Source: Mactra quadrangularis
Lineage: Eukaryota; Mollusca; Bivalvia; Venerida; Mactridae
DNA length: 64,000 nt
Reading direction: 5' to 3'
Assembly: GCA_025267735.1 (NCBI GenBank)
Contig: CM046308.1
Span: 40,041,267 to 40,105,266, forward strand
The position numbers and the translations under genes are program-made. The notes beneath the pieces were generated by a model. That model did not search any database and was not told where the DNA came from. It worked only from the letters and a program-made list of their open reading frames with translations. Positions 47,940 through 59,799 of the stretch are shown here, piece by piece (position 1 is the first letter of the stretch; every line of letters starts with the position of its first letter).

Positions 47940-49000
47940 ACCTGTGTGATCCTTATTTCATGTTACTACTGACAATAAGGTCTGATCATTACAACGTTAT
48001 ATCAAACCGAGACAATGTAATCTGGTGTCATTGCATAGTAACGACGACACCAAATGTATCAAGATATAGTAGTTTTAAAATTCCCCTGGTGAGAGAATAA
48101 GTTACTTTGATAAAAACCTAAACTAAAAGGTAGTCAGTAGGTCGTTTTTTCATATTCACTAATTCAGCTATAGTCCATTGCATAAGTCCATTGAACAGAA
48201 TCTTCAAGTATGGATAACAGTGTGTTCATTGTTTACTTGAAAACATTTAAGGGTTTCCTGTTATTTCAGAATATAAATTGTTTGAGCCAAAAATGTTGTT
48301 ATTGTTTGCCGCTTTTAGCAAAATGTCATCAATATAATAAAATGAAAGGTCACCAAAATCGTCCTATGATCATATCTTTTAAGACCTAGATGCCTAAAGA
48401 GTTTCATGTGGGTGTTTTGCTGATAACTTTTTATCACCAAGGTTTCACTTTATCAGAGGATTAATTATTCATCTCTTCCTATACAAGCTGCCGTATTGGT
48501 ATACAATGGGCTGGCAATAGCGTATACGATATTAAATAGTGTCTAGCATTTAATGCACTTAAGTTCTGCAGATCATTACAGTTAATTTAGTTTGTCTGAT
48601 CTTGCATATTAAAATTGACATTCTGAATTGCCCTTTGATTATTTTCTAAACGATATTGTAGATATCGTATAGACAAATGTTGTCTACTTGAATTATCAAT
48701 TGTCTCTAAGCGTTTTAAAAACTTCCTTAAAATACAAATTCTGTCAATGTATACAGATACTCTGCAGTTAATATCTTAATTTGACTAACAAAGAATTATT
48801 TAGATAACCACTTCTGATATTTTAGAGCCCTATTGTTTAAGGCTGCACTGGAGTAGCGTCATTTGTGACATTAAGTTAATAAGTAAGTTTTATTATTCAA
48901 AAAGGTCACGATTTGCAAGCTCCAAAGCTATGTTTTGATCGTTTACATGTTTTGCTATGTTGACAAATAATTTATCAACATGATCGTGTCAATGATAAAT
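47940..49000 (+). repeat. Blocks L5 and U in copy B
   Basis: Partner of 34650-35700: CTTATTTCATGTTACTACTG near 47955 and ACGATATTGTAGATATCGTA near 48652. Confidence 0.65.
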
Positions 49001-49389
49001 TGCTCGTACATGCATTTTATACATTGCTTAAATACAATATTAAAGCACCAAATTAAATAAATAAACGTAAAAGCAAAATTAATGAAATGCTTTACATTAT
49101 AACTAAATATTTTTAAAGTGAATAAAACTTATTTACCTTGCTATTCTGATTGTTTTGTAAAATAACATGATGAACATACATTTAAAATAGATAAATCGAA
49201 CTAAGTGGGAGGCATACAACCTATGGCTGCTTATTATAGGGTTAAATTAATTGTTGAGATGCAGTATACCGCTTACTGTAGAAGAAAGGCGATTGCAGGA
49301 GGCCGTTAAAGCAGATAATCAATACACAAGAAATGTAACTTCATATTTCTGGTTACTTTTTAAATCTAAATATAATTTAACTATAACTT

Positions 49390-50480
49390 GTATATCTATT
49401 TCCTATTTCCATCAACTAAAATATATAACTTCCGTTATATGCAAAATGTGACCTGAATCCATATAGTGCTCTAATGAAACAATTCAGATGTAAATACTAT
49501 GTAAATTTGCATGTTTATTCAATAGTTTTGTTCTAGGAAAGACAAAGCTCCATTGAGACACCGTAATGAATTTAAGACAGCAACCGCTTCCCTCATTTTA
49601 ATTTGTCTCGATGTTTTCTATGCTACCTGCGTATCAATATCTGCATGGAATATTAATAGACGACGGTTAAAACATCAGGGGAGAAAAAACTTTGCATCGA
49701 ATTAAATCATAAGGATAAAACAAAGCTGTAAATGTCATTGCCTCTAAGGGTGACATTTTCATAATACAAGTACGACCTATTCATACTGATTTGAAATATG
49801 TTACATCTACGTGAACTGATTTTGAAATACCAATTTGTTTTAAAAAAAGTTTTTTCAAGGCTTCATTAAGAAAAGAACATGCATACAAATTTATCAAAAT
49901 GACAAATTGAACAACATTTATTTTTTATAATGTACATCATGTTTTGTGGTGTTTTTTCCCCATTATTTTAAATAGCAATGTCACTCTTAAACCATGATTT
50001 AACTTTAGAATTTAGCATGTAACCAAATGTACGCAAACTACTAGTATATCTTTTCCCAAGAAACGATTACACATGTGTTTGTCCAGGACCATTCAAACAA
50101 GGACAGTTAGTAGCTTTATTTGTGCAAAAAATCGAGAGAGATGAGATTGTGTAAAACCGGTAGGACAATGACATCCACAAACAAGACAGCGGAGAAAATA
50201 AAGACAGTTTGCGTGTCGTAAGAGATAACGTGTGTTTTATTGTTATGTGAATGTTTCAATATTACTTACTAGGAAAAAGCGATCGTAATAAAACATGACT
50301 TTAATTAAAATATCAGACATATATTTGTATCAAGTAAACATTGGAATATACAAACGTGTCTAAACTGACTGACATACATTCGGTTTTTATTAAGATGATA
50401 TATTGTCATTTCTATACGTTTTGATGTATGATGTTTATCTTATATACTTGAAATATTCGAGACAAATATAAACGTTTTGA
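49390..50480 (+). repeat. Blocks R and K in copy B
   Basis: Partner of 36090-37210: CTTCCGTTATATGCAAAATG near 49430 and K near 50290. Confidence 0.65.
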
Positions 50481-50720
50481 TATTACACTACCTTCCATAA
50501 AGAAGTATACACTTATACATTACAATGTTTTGTGAAATTTTGCACAAATAGCATACATTTGTTAAAATTGTTTAGTGTTCATTCTGTAAGGAAAGTAATT
50601 TAAATTAAAAGGGATAAAATAAAAACTTAGTTTCACCATTTTCAGACAAAATATGCATTAATTTAATTTCCGGTCAATTTTTTAATTCATCATTTATTTA
50701 AGTGAGATTTTTTATATAAA

Positions 50721-51949
50721 CTAGAGCTCCGCTGGAAGGGCGTTGTACGCCCGTGTGCAGTTCATGCTGTGTTCTATCTTATTGGAGGGCTATCCAAAGC
50801 AAAGATTTTGAGAACCTAGGTACAGCTGTGGTTGAGTTATTACAGGCACAAAGTTTTCCCATTTGAACTTCCAGTGACCTTGACCCTGGGACCCCAGAAC
50901 CAAAAGTTCACACCCTTGACCCAAAGAGTATTGATACATAAAATTTGGTGAACCTAGATAAAGTGGTTGTTGAGTTATTCTCTGGACAAGGTTTCTCTTT
51001 ATGATGTCCTTGCGACATTGACCTTTAACCCAGGGGCCTCAAAACTAAAGGGACATATACTAGACCTTAAGGCTACCCTAACATAAAATTTGGTGAACCT
51101 AGGTACAGTCATTCTTGAGTTATTGTCCGGACAATGTTTTAATAATATAAATTTAGTCCCAGTGACTTTGACTTTTGACTTAGGGGTCTCAAAATCAAAC
51201 GGAAACATACTCTACCAAAGGGTTATCAACACATAAAATATGGTGAATCTAGAAAAAGTGGTTATTGAGTTATCGTCTGGACAAAGTTTTTTCATATGAT
51301 TCCCCTGTGACCTTGACCTTTGACCCTGGGACCCAAAAACCAATATGGCACATTCTTGACACATGGGGTACTCTCACATAAAATGTGGTGAACCTAGGTA
51401 CAGTGGTTGTTCAGTTATTCTCCGAACAAGGTTTTTCTATATGATGCCCCCTGTGACCTTTACCTTTGATCCAGGGGCCTAAAAACCAAAAGAGCACTTT
51501 CTTGACACATGGACTATTCTCACAGAAAATTTAGTGAACCTAGGTACAGTCGTTGTTGAATTATCGTCTGGACAAGGTTTCATATTTTAAGTCCCAGTGA
51601 CCTTGACCTTTGACCTAGTAACCTCAAAATGTTTATGGGGCATCTGCTGTGTATGACCAATCTTCCTAATAAGTACCATGACTGTCACTCAGAAACTTTT
51701 CAAGAAATTGAGCGGACATGCTTTTCATATTTTAAGTCCCAGTGATCTTGACCTTTGACCTAGTGACCTCAAATGTATAGAGGTCATCTACTGAGTATGA
51801 CCAATCTTCCTACCAAGTACCATGACTGTCGATCTGACACTTTTCAAGATATTGAGCGGACATGATGTGGCTACAGGACGGACGGACAGACGAACTGACG
51901 GACCGACGGACGCCATACCATAAAACGTTCGTTTTTTTCGAAACGGGCG
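50721..51949 (+). mobile_element. 1.23 kb bivalve-type repeat element of 145-bp monomers
   Basis: Present in copy B only and flanked by TATAAA (50715-50720 and 51950-51955). Copy A has one TATAAA at 37452-37457. The head CTAGAGCTCCGCTGG is followed by a GGGCG-TTGTA-CGCCC hairpin. The body is about seven monomers; GAACCTAGGTACAGT-type starts lie near 50812, 50950, 51095, 51245, 51390 and 51536, with spacings of 138-150 bp. The last two monomers are a variant. Most monomers carry a TGACCTTGACCTTTGACC-like tract. It ends with a (GACG)-rich stretch (51878-51912) and a small terminal hairpin before GGGCG. No coding frame. Superfamily is uncertain. Confidence 0.8.
51598..51616 (-). promoter_or_regulatory. 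Nuclear-receptor-like AGGTCA direct repeats
   Basis: The minus strand reads AGGTCAAAGGTCAAGGTCA: three AGGTCA half-sites, the first two forming a perfect DR1 and the last two a DR0. Similar tracts lie at 51308-51325 and 51743-51761, and degraded ones at 50875, 51014, 51161 and 51454. The sequence match to the consensus is exact. Any binding is untested. Confidence 0.4.
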
Positions 51950-54900
51950 TATAAAAATCAATCCAAACTATTTAATCAACTTGATAATATGTCTTAAAAG
52001 ACATAAAATAACATTTTGATGAAAATCATCGGTAAAACTTGATAACGTTGTTAGATTGGTTGAGAGTTGTTATAGAACTGAAAAAAAATCCTATTAATGC
52101 TTTATTACCAAGTCCTTGTAATGCATCATTACCATTCATTACCATTTATATAAAATGTACTAATTGTTAAATAAAGTATAAGTTTAAAAGCTGTTAGTGT
52201 TTACTATTTTACCATGAAATATCACACTATATACTTACTTATTGAGGGTAGTGTAAGCTACACGATACATCACAAAGGGAATTGATCAACCCGACTCTGT
52301 TCAAATGTTCAGGAGACTTTAAAAGCAACGTAAAAATAGAAGTTACCGCTATTTTGAGAATTAAAATGGGTTTTTTGTTGTATTTTATATACTTAAGTTA
52401 GCAAAATATTTAAACCATCAGTTAAACTGTAGATAATTAGTTAAATAAAACATGTTATATATAAGGTAATTTGTTCAAGCAATATGTAAACTTTGTTCCC
52501 CTTTGCAACGCAAATGTGTTTGACAAAACAGAGTTTGCATGTACATTTATTCATGTTTACTATTCATATAGAACGCATATGTATGTATAACAAAAAGTAG
52601 CATTTCTGGGTTTTAATATGTCTGGTAATGAGATGATAATTTAAACAGAGGACATTGACATAAATCCGAATTAATTCAAATATATTCCATCTCATAAGTT
52701 GTCTAATCTGGATGAATTCTTACATAATACCTACATCAATAAAGTTTTTTTTCATATTCTTGGGATAAATTTACATCCGAATTATGCAAAGCGTGACATA
52801 TATCTCAATGATAGCTTAAAATATTAATTCCACGATAAATGCTACGTAGATATACATAGTAATTGACATTGATGTGGAAAAGTCAGTGTTCAAAAGAGAC
52901 ATGGAACGATAAAATATGTTTTAAGAGTTTTACTTTTTTTCTCTATGACTTACAGTATAAGGTGGCTATCGATCACATGTTGAACAAAAGTAGAATATTG
53001 TAACTTAAAGAGGTCAGATTTGAATTATAGTGCTTTAAAGGTTGACGTTTAGAGCAAATGTTTTATTTTACAGCCTGTCTCAATACTTTCCGACTGAAAA
53101 TATTGAAACCTCACTGTGGCAAAACCATGCAAAGGCTCGTAAAGCTGATATTAGGAAATGTTTGACTAAATGGAGTTCTTGATATTAAAAACGATTAAAA
53201 CGACCATAAAGATAAGGAGCGACCTAATTACCGAGAATAAGTAGTAAGAAGTAATAAACATTGACTGGTGTCAAAACAATGACGTCAATCCGGTGCAGAG
53301 TGTCAATACTAGGACAACGGCATCTTAAAGCAATATTCAATAAATCATTCAGCTAGTTTTATACTATTTTCAACAATAGTATTAACATTTTCTGTTTAAT
53401 CACAGTAAATGCTTTGTCTTCAAGCAAACTTAAAGCTCCCGTGTCATCATTATGTCGTGTTGTTACTGACAAAATGCTCTTTTAACAGTTTCATTGCGTT
53501 TTATTTCAGTCCAATACGATGGCATTTAGTTTTCTTATTATATAGCGATGATACCTAAAGAATAAGGAAGAAAAAAACTGAGAATACATTGGACGTTGAA
53601 TTTTTAGTGTGCATGATATACAAAAAGGAGACAAATGGAAGTATGTCACATTTTAAGCACCGTTATAACCATGAAATATTTATTTGTTCAGACCAAGATA
53701 TTTATATTATTTTATCCGGATTATTAAGTGAAAAAGCTGTCGCTTATCCTTCGAGTGGGTAATTATTTCATGTAATCATATTCACTCTGGATTTATCCAT
53801 AAAAGTAATGTTAGGTTTAACAAACTGTACAAATAGTTATTTTCCTTACTTCGAACAAATCAACAACCACTTAAGGCAACAATTAATTCTAGTATATTGC
53901 TATCGATGGTACTTTGAAATTAGATTGGTTTTCATAATGGCGGATTTTAACGATCATTAGCTTGTTTGCTTAAACAATGTTCAAGCATCATTAATGACTT
54001 GCGGTTTAATCAATTGGCAATATATTTTGAACTATGTTACTTTCTGATAAAAAACAAGATTATTTACTCTTTACTTACTTTTTCTGAACAAACAACTTCA
54101 AACATATGAACCAATTGATGACTGTATTTTCAATGTCATATAAATGTTGTTTACCAGTATCTTAAAAAGTAAGATTTTGGGTAATTTACTTTTATATCTA
54201 GTAAATTAGTAATTTTGCAAAGTAATGTCTCAGAGCCCATGATAAGGTTTATAAACTCCTTACGTTTTTTCTTAACTACTTGAAAGTCATTTGGTCAGTG
54301 ATATGGAATGTAATGTCATTGTAATTTTGTCAATTTGCCGCATATGACAGCGTGATTTTTTATGATGATGACATCGAATTCTATGTTTAAAAGTTATGTT
54401 GTCCTATTATCTTGTAATAATGATCAACTTATACGTAATTATGCAATTGCATTCCTTGTTCAAGCCATATAGAAACAAACAGTACACTATACAATGTATA
54501 ATGTGACAATTAGGGACTTTTGTCAGTTATATTTCCCTGATAAATTCTGAAGCAATCACATTGGTAAGTAGGTCCTTACAATTGGAATCCTCGGATTTTA
54601 TCATTGTATTCCTGTGTAAGTCTAACAAAATATTTCATCTGATATCTTTCTTGTTAAGATATTAACAGCAGTGATGAAATTTAGATAGTTTTTTACCCTA
54701 AAAATACTTAATTTCAAACAAATTAAATGATTTACATAAAAGTACATTTTTAAAGTTAAAACTATTTTTGGCAAATTAATAAAATACGAGTAATCCTACA
54801 AATAGGACCTACTTATTTGAAGAGTATACAAGAGGAAATAACTGACTAAAGTCCTTTATTCAAATAATAAATCTGAATTAACCTCATTTTCTGAAGAAAA

Positions 54901-54959
54901 TTACGAATGTAGTTTTATATCGTAAATATGGGAGTTTTAAAATGTACAAATCTTTTGTC

Positions 54960-55290
54960 TTATGTATACTGTGACCGATTTCTACAGTTAATTTATCACG
55001 GTGATCTGGTGTAACATTGTACAAATCGTTAACATGGATAATCTTATTTCCTGACGTAACGTTTTCTTGACAAGATCAAATGAACATTTATAACATCGCA
55101 AATGTAATAAAATCTAATCCTGTACTAAACATTGTATCATATAAGCGTGGGGAATGAGATAAAAAACCATTAAAACCAGCATTTCATTTCTTGAGCAATG
55201 AATTGTAGTATTTGATATCGTTGTCCTGTAGGGAAAACGAATTGGTAGTTTGAAATGATTATCGACGTCCTGATTCATATGATTATATGA
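54960..55290 (+). repeat. Block L2, copy 4 (uninterrupted)
   Basis: Partner of 40220-40421 plus 40816-40950, without E385. Includes ATCGTTAACATGGATAATC, TTCTTGACAAGATCAAATG and AACCAGCATTTCATTTC. Confidence 0.65.
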
Positions 55291-55424
55291 GTATATGAAA
55301 TTTAAAGACTGAAGAAGTGTTCCAGAGTATTCTATTAAATGACTTATAACTATCAATAAAATTTGCTTGATTGTTTTGTTTGTATAGTTGTTTCTTTTTT
55401 GTTACTTTTTCTTTTTTGCGCAGG

Positions 55425-55710
55425 AACCGTGTTAATAGCACGGTTAGTAGCGCGCCTGGATTTCGAATCTAGTGTCCGAAAGGGGTACCCACCCGGGGAG
55501 TTTGTACCCTTTCAAAAACAAATGACATAAATGTCAATTTTCCTCCATTAATAATGTATATGGAGAAGTGTCCTGCCTTGTGGAAGGGTAAGTGAGTACT
55601 GTTTATAGACAAGGATCCAGGAAAGCTAGATTAGATGCGCGTGACGCCGTAAAATAACCATAAAATTGTGTTGACACGGCGTTATAACCAGTATAAATAA
55701 AAAAATACTG
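55425..55710 (+). mobile_element. tRNA-SINE in copy B, full length
   Basis: Same position as 41026-41311 in copy A. The head is more decayed (GTTAGTAGCGCGCCTGG, no intact box B). The body GACAAGGATCCAGGAAAGC and the GACGCCGT...GACACGGCGTTATAACC hairpin are well kept. Flanking TGCGCAGG (55417-55424) and TACGCAAGG (from 55711) are the eroded target duplication. Confidence 0.82.
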
Positions 55711-56469
55711 TACGCAAGGCGTCAATATGCATTGTAATTTACGACGACAATGTTACTTATGTTCATAAAAGTCAAACAGATTTTTCGAATTTTATTTTCA
55801 ACTTTTGTAATCTAGAGTGTTGAACTAAGACAGTCCCTAGACATTCTTTCAAATTTAACAATAATTTAGTTTGACATGAAATTGTTATAGATCATTTGTG
55901 TGGGTTTTTTGACTGCTATAAATGTAAATAACCGTTTCATACATATCATTATATCATAATATTTCCTTTTCATGTTTATGCATTCAAAGAACTTTTAATA
56001 CCATTGTATAACAGAAGTGCACCAATATATCCGATTGACGATAAAATGTGTTAGCGTTACTATTAATTGTTAATTTGTGTTTGTATTTATCAGGGGTAAG
56101 ATCATATGTGAGAATGAAGATAAAACGAAGTAAAGTGTATTTTATGCAGTGACGTGTTATTACAAGAGTTTATATTTCACCCAGGCAAAGAGCCTTCGAG
56201 GAGGGAATATACATAATTAAGCTCATAATGTTTTGCCATTGGCATATACTTTTGATATATATTTCATTATAGAAATACCACTACGAGTAAAGCAGAATCA
56301 TTCACGATACCAAACACGAAGATAACTTCAATGTGCAGTGAATCAGGGCAATTCTAATAAAAGAAAATCCTTTCTCTCCTAAGTATTGTTTGTATTAACA
56401 CATAGCATTTCTTTAAATACGAGGAATATATTCATATTTGGGAAAATGTCGTTGCGATATATCATCAGA

Positions 56470-57650
56470 TTAATTTTTATTTGAATTATGGAGGTAGACA
56501 TAAGCATAACGCCAGCAGATGACCATGCAAATACAAATACATCTAAGGCAGCAATTGATAAAACTACTTCGCTATTAAACAGTACTTTAAAGTACAAGAA
56601 TTTAGACTTTGTATAAATAAAAACATTACTGTTTGTATTCATTTTTAGATTCATGAAATAAGCCTGTACTACGCTTCCCAATTTTCATTTCAAATTTGAA
56701 TCAATATAATAATTTCAAGACCAACAGCAGACATTCTGTCAGAGACAATTATGTCAATAAATGAACAAAGCTTGCATTTATGGGGGTTCGTTGTCGTTAT
56801 CAAATGTCAACAACCGACTATATACAGTATATATTCTTTCTTATATATTATTTTTAACGTCTCTTGTGATCAATTTTCAGACGAATCATAGCAGTCAGTC
56901 TACTAACTGGAAATATGGGACTTGGGTCATTGATCTTCAGATTTTATCCGTACTTTACTAATCACTTACCTCATCACGTATACGTTAATTGGCCTTTCTT
57001 ATGCTGTGCCACGAAAGAAAAAGAACGTTCTTTCAAAATATTTATATCAAACTCTAAAAAGATAATGGTATTTAGCAAAAGATAAGATTTTCCTAACAGT
57101 ATCTTATTCTCTTTTAAATAACCCAAATAGAACACATAGTCTAAACAGATTCGCCTTACACATTATTGCGTGAATGATAATGTATTTTCTCAATCATCCA
57201 AAGTAGATAAAAAAAACATTGAAAAAAATGTCCAGTAATGGTTGCTTTTTCCTTAATAATATTTTAAATTCATTCTGACAAACCTTCTTTTACAAACCTA
57301 CTTTAATTTTAACGTTTCCATTCGATTTTTTCAAAATTGGGTTGAGAATCCAGGGTTTGGGCGAATTCTTAGAATTGTTAACTACTTCGCTCTGACTGAC
57401 TAGTAAAAGTCACTTGTCCGTATGGACATTATAGAATAAAATTATTGAACAATCCACTTGTTTGTCATTGCCTTAGTAAACACGGATAATACGGACGATT
57501 AATTTCGTCAGCCCTGGAATCATATTAATTTTAACAAACAGAAAAGAAAACAATCATGACAAGTTAAGTTTGTATGTTAAGTTCAATTTTAAAAAGACGA
57601 CGAATTGATAAAAGCGTACATTAAACATTACTATCTCTTACAATGTTATA
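56470..57650. other. Intergenic DNA after copy B
   Basis: Contains a 100-codon minus-strand frame (56379-56681) with one hydrophobic stretch (VVLSIAALDVFVFAWSSAGV) but no signal peptide or supported splice sites. Otherwise featureless. Confidence 0.35.
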
Positions 57651-57659
57651 CAATTAAAG

Positions 57660-58025
57660 AATTAGTACTCATCCTAAATTTCTTAAATGTCATGAACATA
57701 CAAAACCTAAGTGAAATAATTTGTGCATGAAGATTGAGAGTCAATTGTGTGAATGTATTGACCGTGACTAAAATACATTATCATGATTTAAACACATCAG
57801 GAGAGCACATGAATGATGTGTTGACATCAAGATTTGTCTTGTACAGAATGAAGACTTATTTCAATGTTAACACTTGTAGTTGTACTATGACATGTCTATA
57901 GATGGATCAGTGCTATTGCATAGAACATGGCGTAAAATCTTCAAGTTGAATAATCAGACACAAATAATGTCATGGTCATAATTACACCAATGATGTAGTG
58001 AGTGTCATTTAAAGTAACGTCAAAG
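57660..58025 (+). repeat. 4.4 kb-spaced duplicate, copy 1
   Basis: Matches 62035-62380: ATTTCTTAAATGTCA, GTGACTAAAATACAT, ATCAGGAGAGCACATGAATG, TGTGTTGACATCAAGAT, GATGGATCAGTGCTAT and ACACAAATAATGTCA occur in the same order. Confidence 0.75.
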
Positions 58026-58690
58026 AGACATATTGCTTTCAATACCAATTATAGTGTCATTCGTTTTCTGTTTTCAGCTAAACATCAATCTGTTTATGTT
58101 TTATGACCAATTATGTACTACCAATTTTATACATGTGCTGACGAAAAGAAATGTATGTTTTTCACCTTTGGAGTGCGTTTGGTTAAAATATACGATAGGG
58201 AAATTCTGTGATAAAAAAAATATTTTGCCATTTATGTTCTGGCATTTACAAAAACGCTAAAAATGTACATTAATATTTCGTAGTTAAATGTAGTTTGCTC
58301 AAAGTTTTTACAAATGTGAAATATACCATAGTTTATTTTATGCTAAACTATAAATGTTAAATGACGTCATTAAACTGAAAGAATAATACTATTTGTCAAA
58401 TTTGACATAAAACTACTCTTGATCTACGGAAATGATAACTTCGCCATTCTATATGTTTTCTTAGTTTATTATGTGATATTAAAACCGATATAACAAAAAT
58501 CTGATCTAATGACCTATAAATTATGGTTCAGTCATTCACCACTTATATACATATGACAATGTATTAAAAATTGAAGATTCGTTGTCAATATCTAATAATA
58601 AGACAAAAAATCTCAAGAGTTTTTTACCCTTTTTTCTCATATGGACTTCCATTTGCTCTGTGTGTAGTTAGCCACACAAGCTTAAAGCTA

Positions 58691-59031
58691 CAGTCCCATA
58701 AACATAAAAATAGCCGTGAGGGCACCGTACGGGCGTCGTGCGATCAAGCTACGCAAGGACCCGTACGAACTCTTGCGTACCCAAACGGACTGTTACGATT
58801 TTACCATGGTCCGTGAGATGAGCCCAGGATACACGTATCAGTTTCAGAGTCAAACCGTGAACAAAATGGTGACTGAGTATGGATTAAACATGCATATCTT
58901 CAAGCTACGAATCCGTACTGGTGTGTTGTTTTGTACCATGTGCGTACCGTCACTTTAATACGCAAGGCTTCTCACGGCCTACGACTCTCTGCACGTACGG
59001 GTCCGTAACAAGCCACGATTTTATGGGACTG
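58691..59031. mobile_element. 341-bp GC-richer MITE-like element
   Basis: Bounded by a perfect 12-bp terminal inverted repeat, CAGTCCCATAAA (58691-58702) and TTTATGGGACTG (59020-59031). The interior is far richer in CG dinucleotides than its surroundings (CCGTACGGGCGTCGTGCG near 58735). Overlapping 80-codon plus-strand frames result from that composition. No clear target-site duplication could be chosen. Confidence 0.7.
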
Positions 59032-59075
59032 AGGCATAAGTCTAACGAGTCAAACTGATCTAAATATTGAGCAGT

Positions 59076-59784
59076 ACAGTCAAACCTGTCAATAGCGGTC
59101 AGCTGAGGGTCTTGCTGAAAGTGACTACTATAGACAGGTGACCACTATATGCATGGTCTCTTAAAACAAACAAACAAACAAATATATATATACAGGAAAT
59201 GTCTTTAATTTATGCTGTTTCGTCACAATAATTATACTATATAGGTATGTAAACATTATATTTCATGGTACATATAAATAATTGTAAAAACATAATATTC
59301 ATTGCACAATGAATTGTATTTGGAAATGAAATTATAAATCAATCTATTTAGTTAAAAAAGTGAGCTACTTTCTTAAGATTTAATACATATTGTCAAGCCG
59401 TATATCCACTGTTGCACTGATGCAATGGAAATATTCAATAACTTGGAATTTTCCACTTGAAATGCATATTCATGTACAGATATTGGATAATTGCTGGCCA
59501 TGTCGACGAAAATTCATAACTAACAGCGAAGCAAATAATAACGAAATATAAATATAAATATCTCCGGTGTTCAGAAAAATAATCTAAATAAAATCGTGCA
59601 TAAACATTAAAATTATCTAATTTGATACATGATTGTCACTCAATCTTGTATGTGAGAACACACAAACTCTTCACGCTATAAAAAGGGTCAAATTAGAACA
59701 AAACTGTTCGGGAGGATCCTGAACTGATCGTAATGGACAGGGTCACGCTATATAGAGGTGACCGTTAATACAGATTTCACTTTA
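59076..59784. mobile_element. Inverted-repeat element with CAGTCAAACCTG-type ends
   Basis: The left end ACAGTCAAACCTGTCAATAG with GCGGTCA pairs loosely with the complement of the right end, GACCGTTAATACAGATTTCA (59760 on). GTGACC/GGTCAC-rich segments (AGACAGGTGACCACTATA near 59135; GGGTCACGCTATATAGAGG near 59740) lie just inside both ends. The core between 59160 and 59690 is AT-rich and may be a later insertion. Confidence 0.5.
59164..59195. repeat. Microsatellite (ACAA)n-(TA)n
   Basis: About four AAAC/CAAA units followed by a short TA run, inside the inverted-repeat element. It could be the tail of a small retroposed insertion. Confidence 0.6.
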
Positions 59785-59799
59785 TATCGCTTCCAATCT

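Larger units (their letters stand above)
42884..56465 (+). repeat. Long direct duplication, copy B (about 13.6 kb)
   Basis: Partner of copy A. It starts near TTTATTTAGGATACATTCAA and ends near ATATTTGGGAAAATGTCGTT. B-specific DNA includes the 1229-bp element at 50721-51949 and about 250 bp near 53365-53615. No open frame longer than about 70 codons is preserved between A and B, so it does not look like a duplicated protein gene. Confidence 0.9.

Noticed and set aside
50999..51208. 69-codon minus-strand frame within the 145-bp-monomer element
   Set aside because: It spans two monomers of a noncoding repeat and is not open in the other monomers.
56379..56681. 100-codon minus-strand frame with one membrane-like stretch as a possible exon
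   Set aside because: The rest of the frame is low-complexity AT-derived residues. No convincing splice sites or second exon were found.
58571..58958. Overlapping 80-codon frames near 58.7 kb as a gene
   Set aside because: They lie inside the inverted-repeat-bounded CpG-rich element and reflect its composition.
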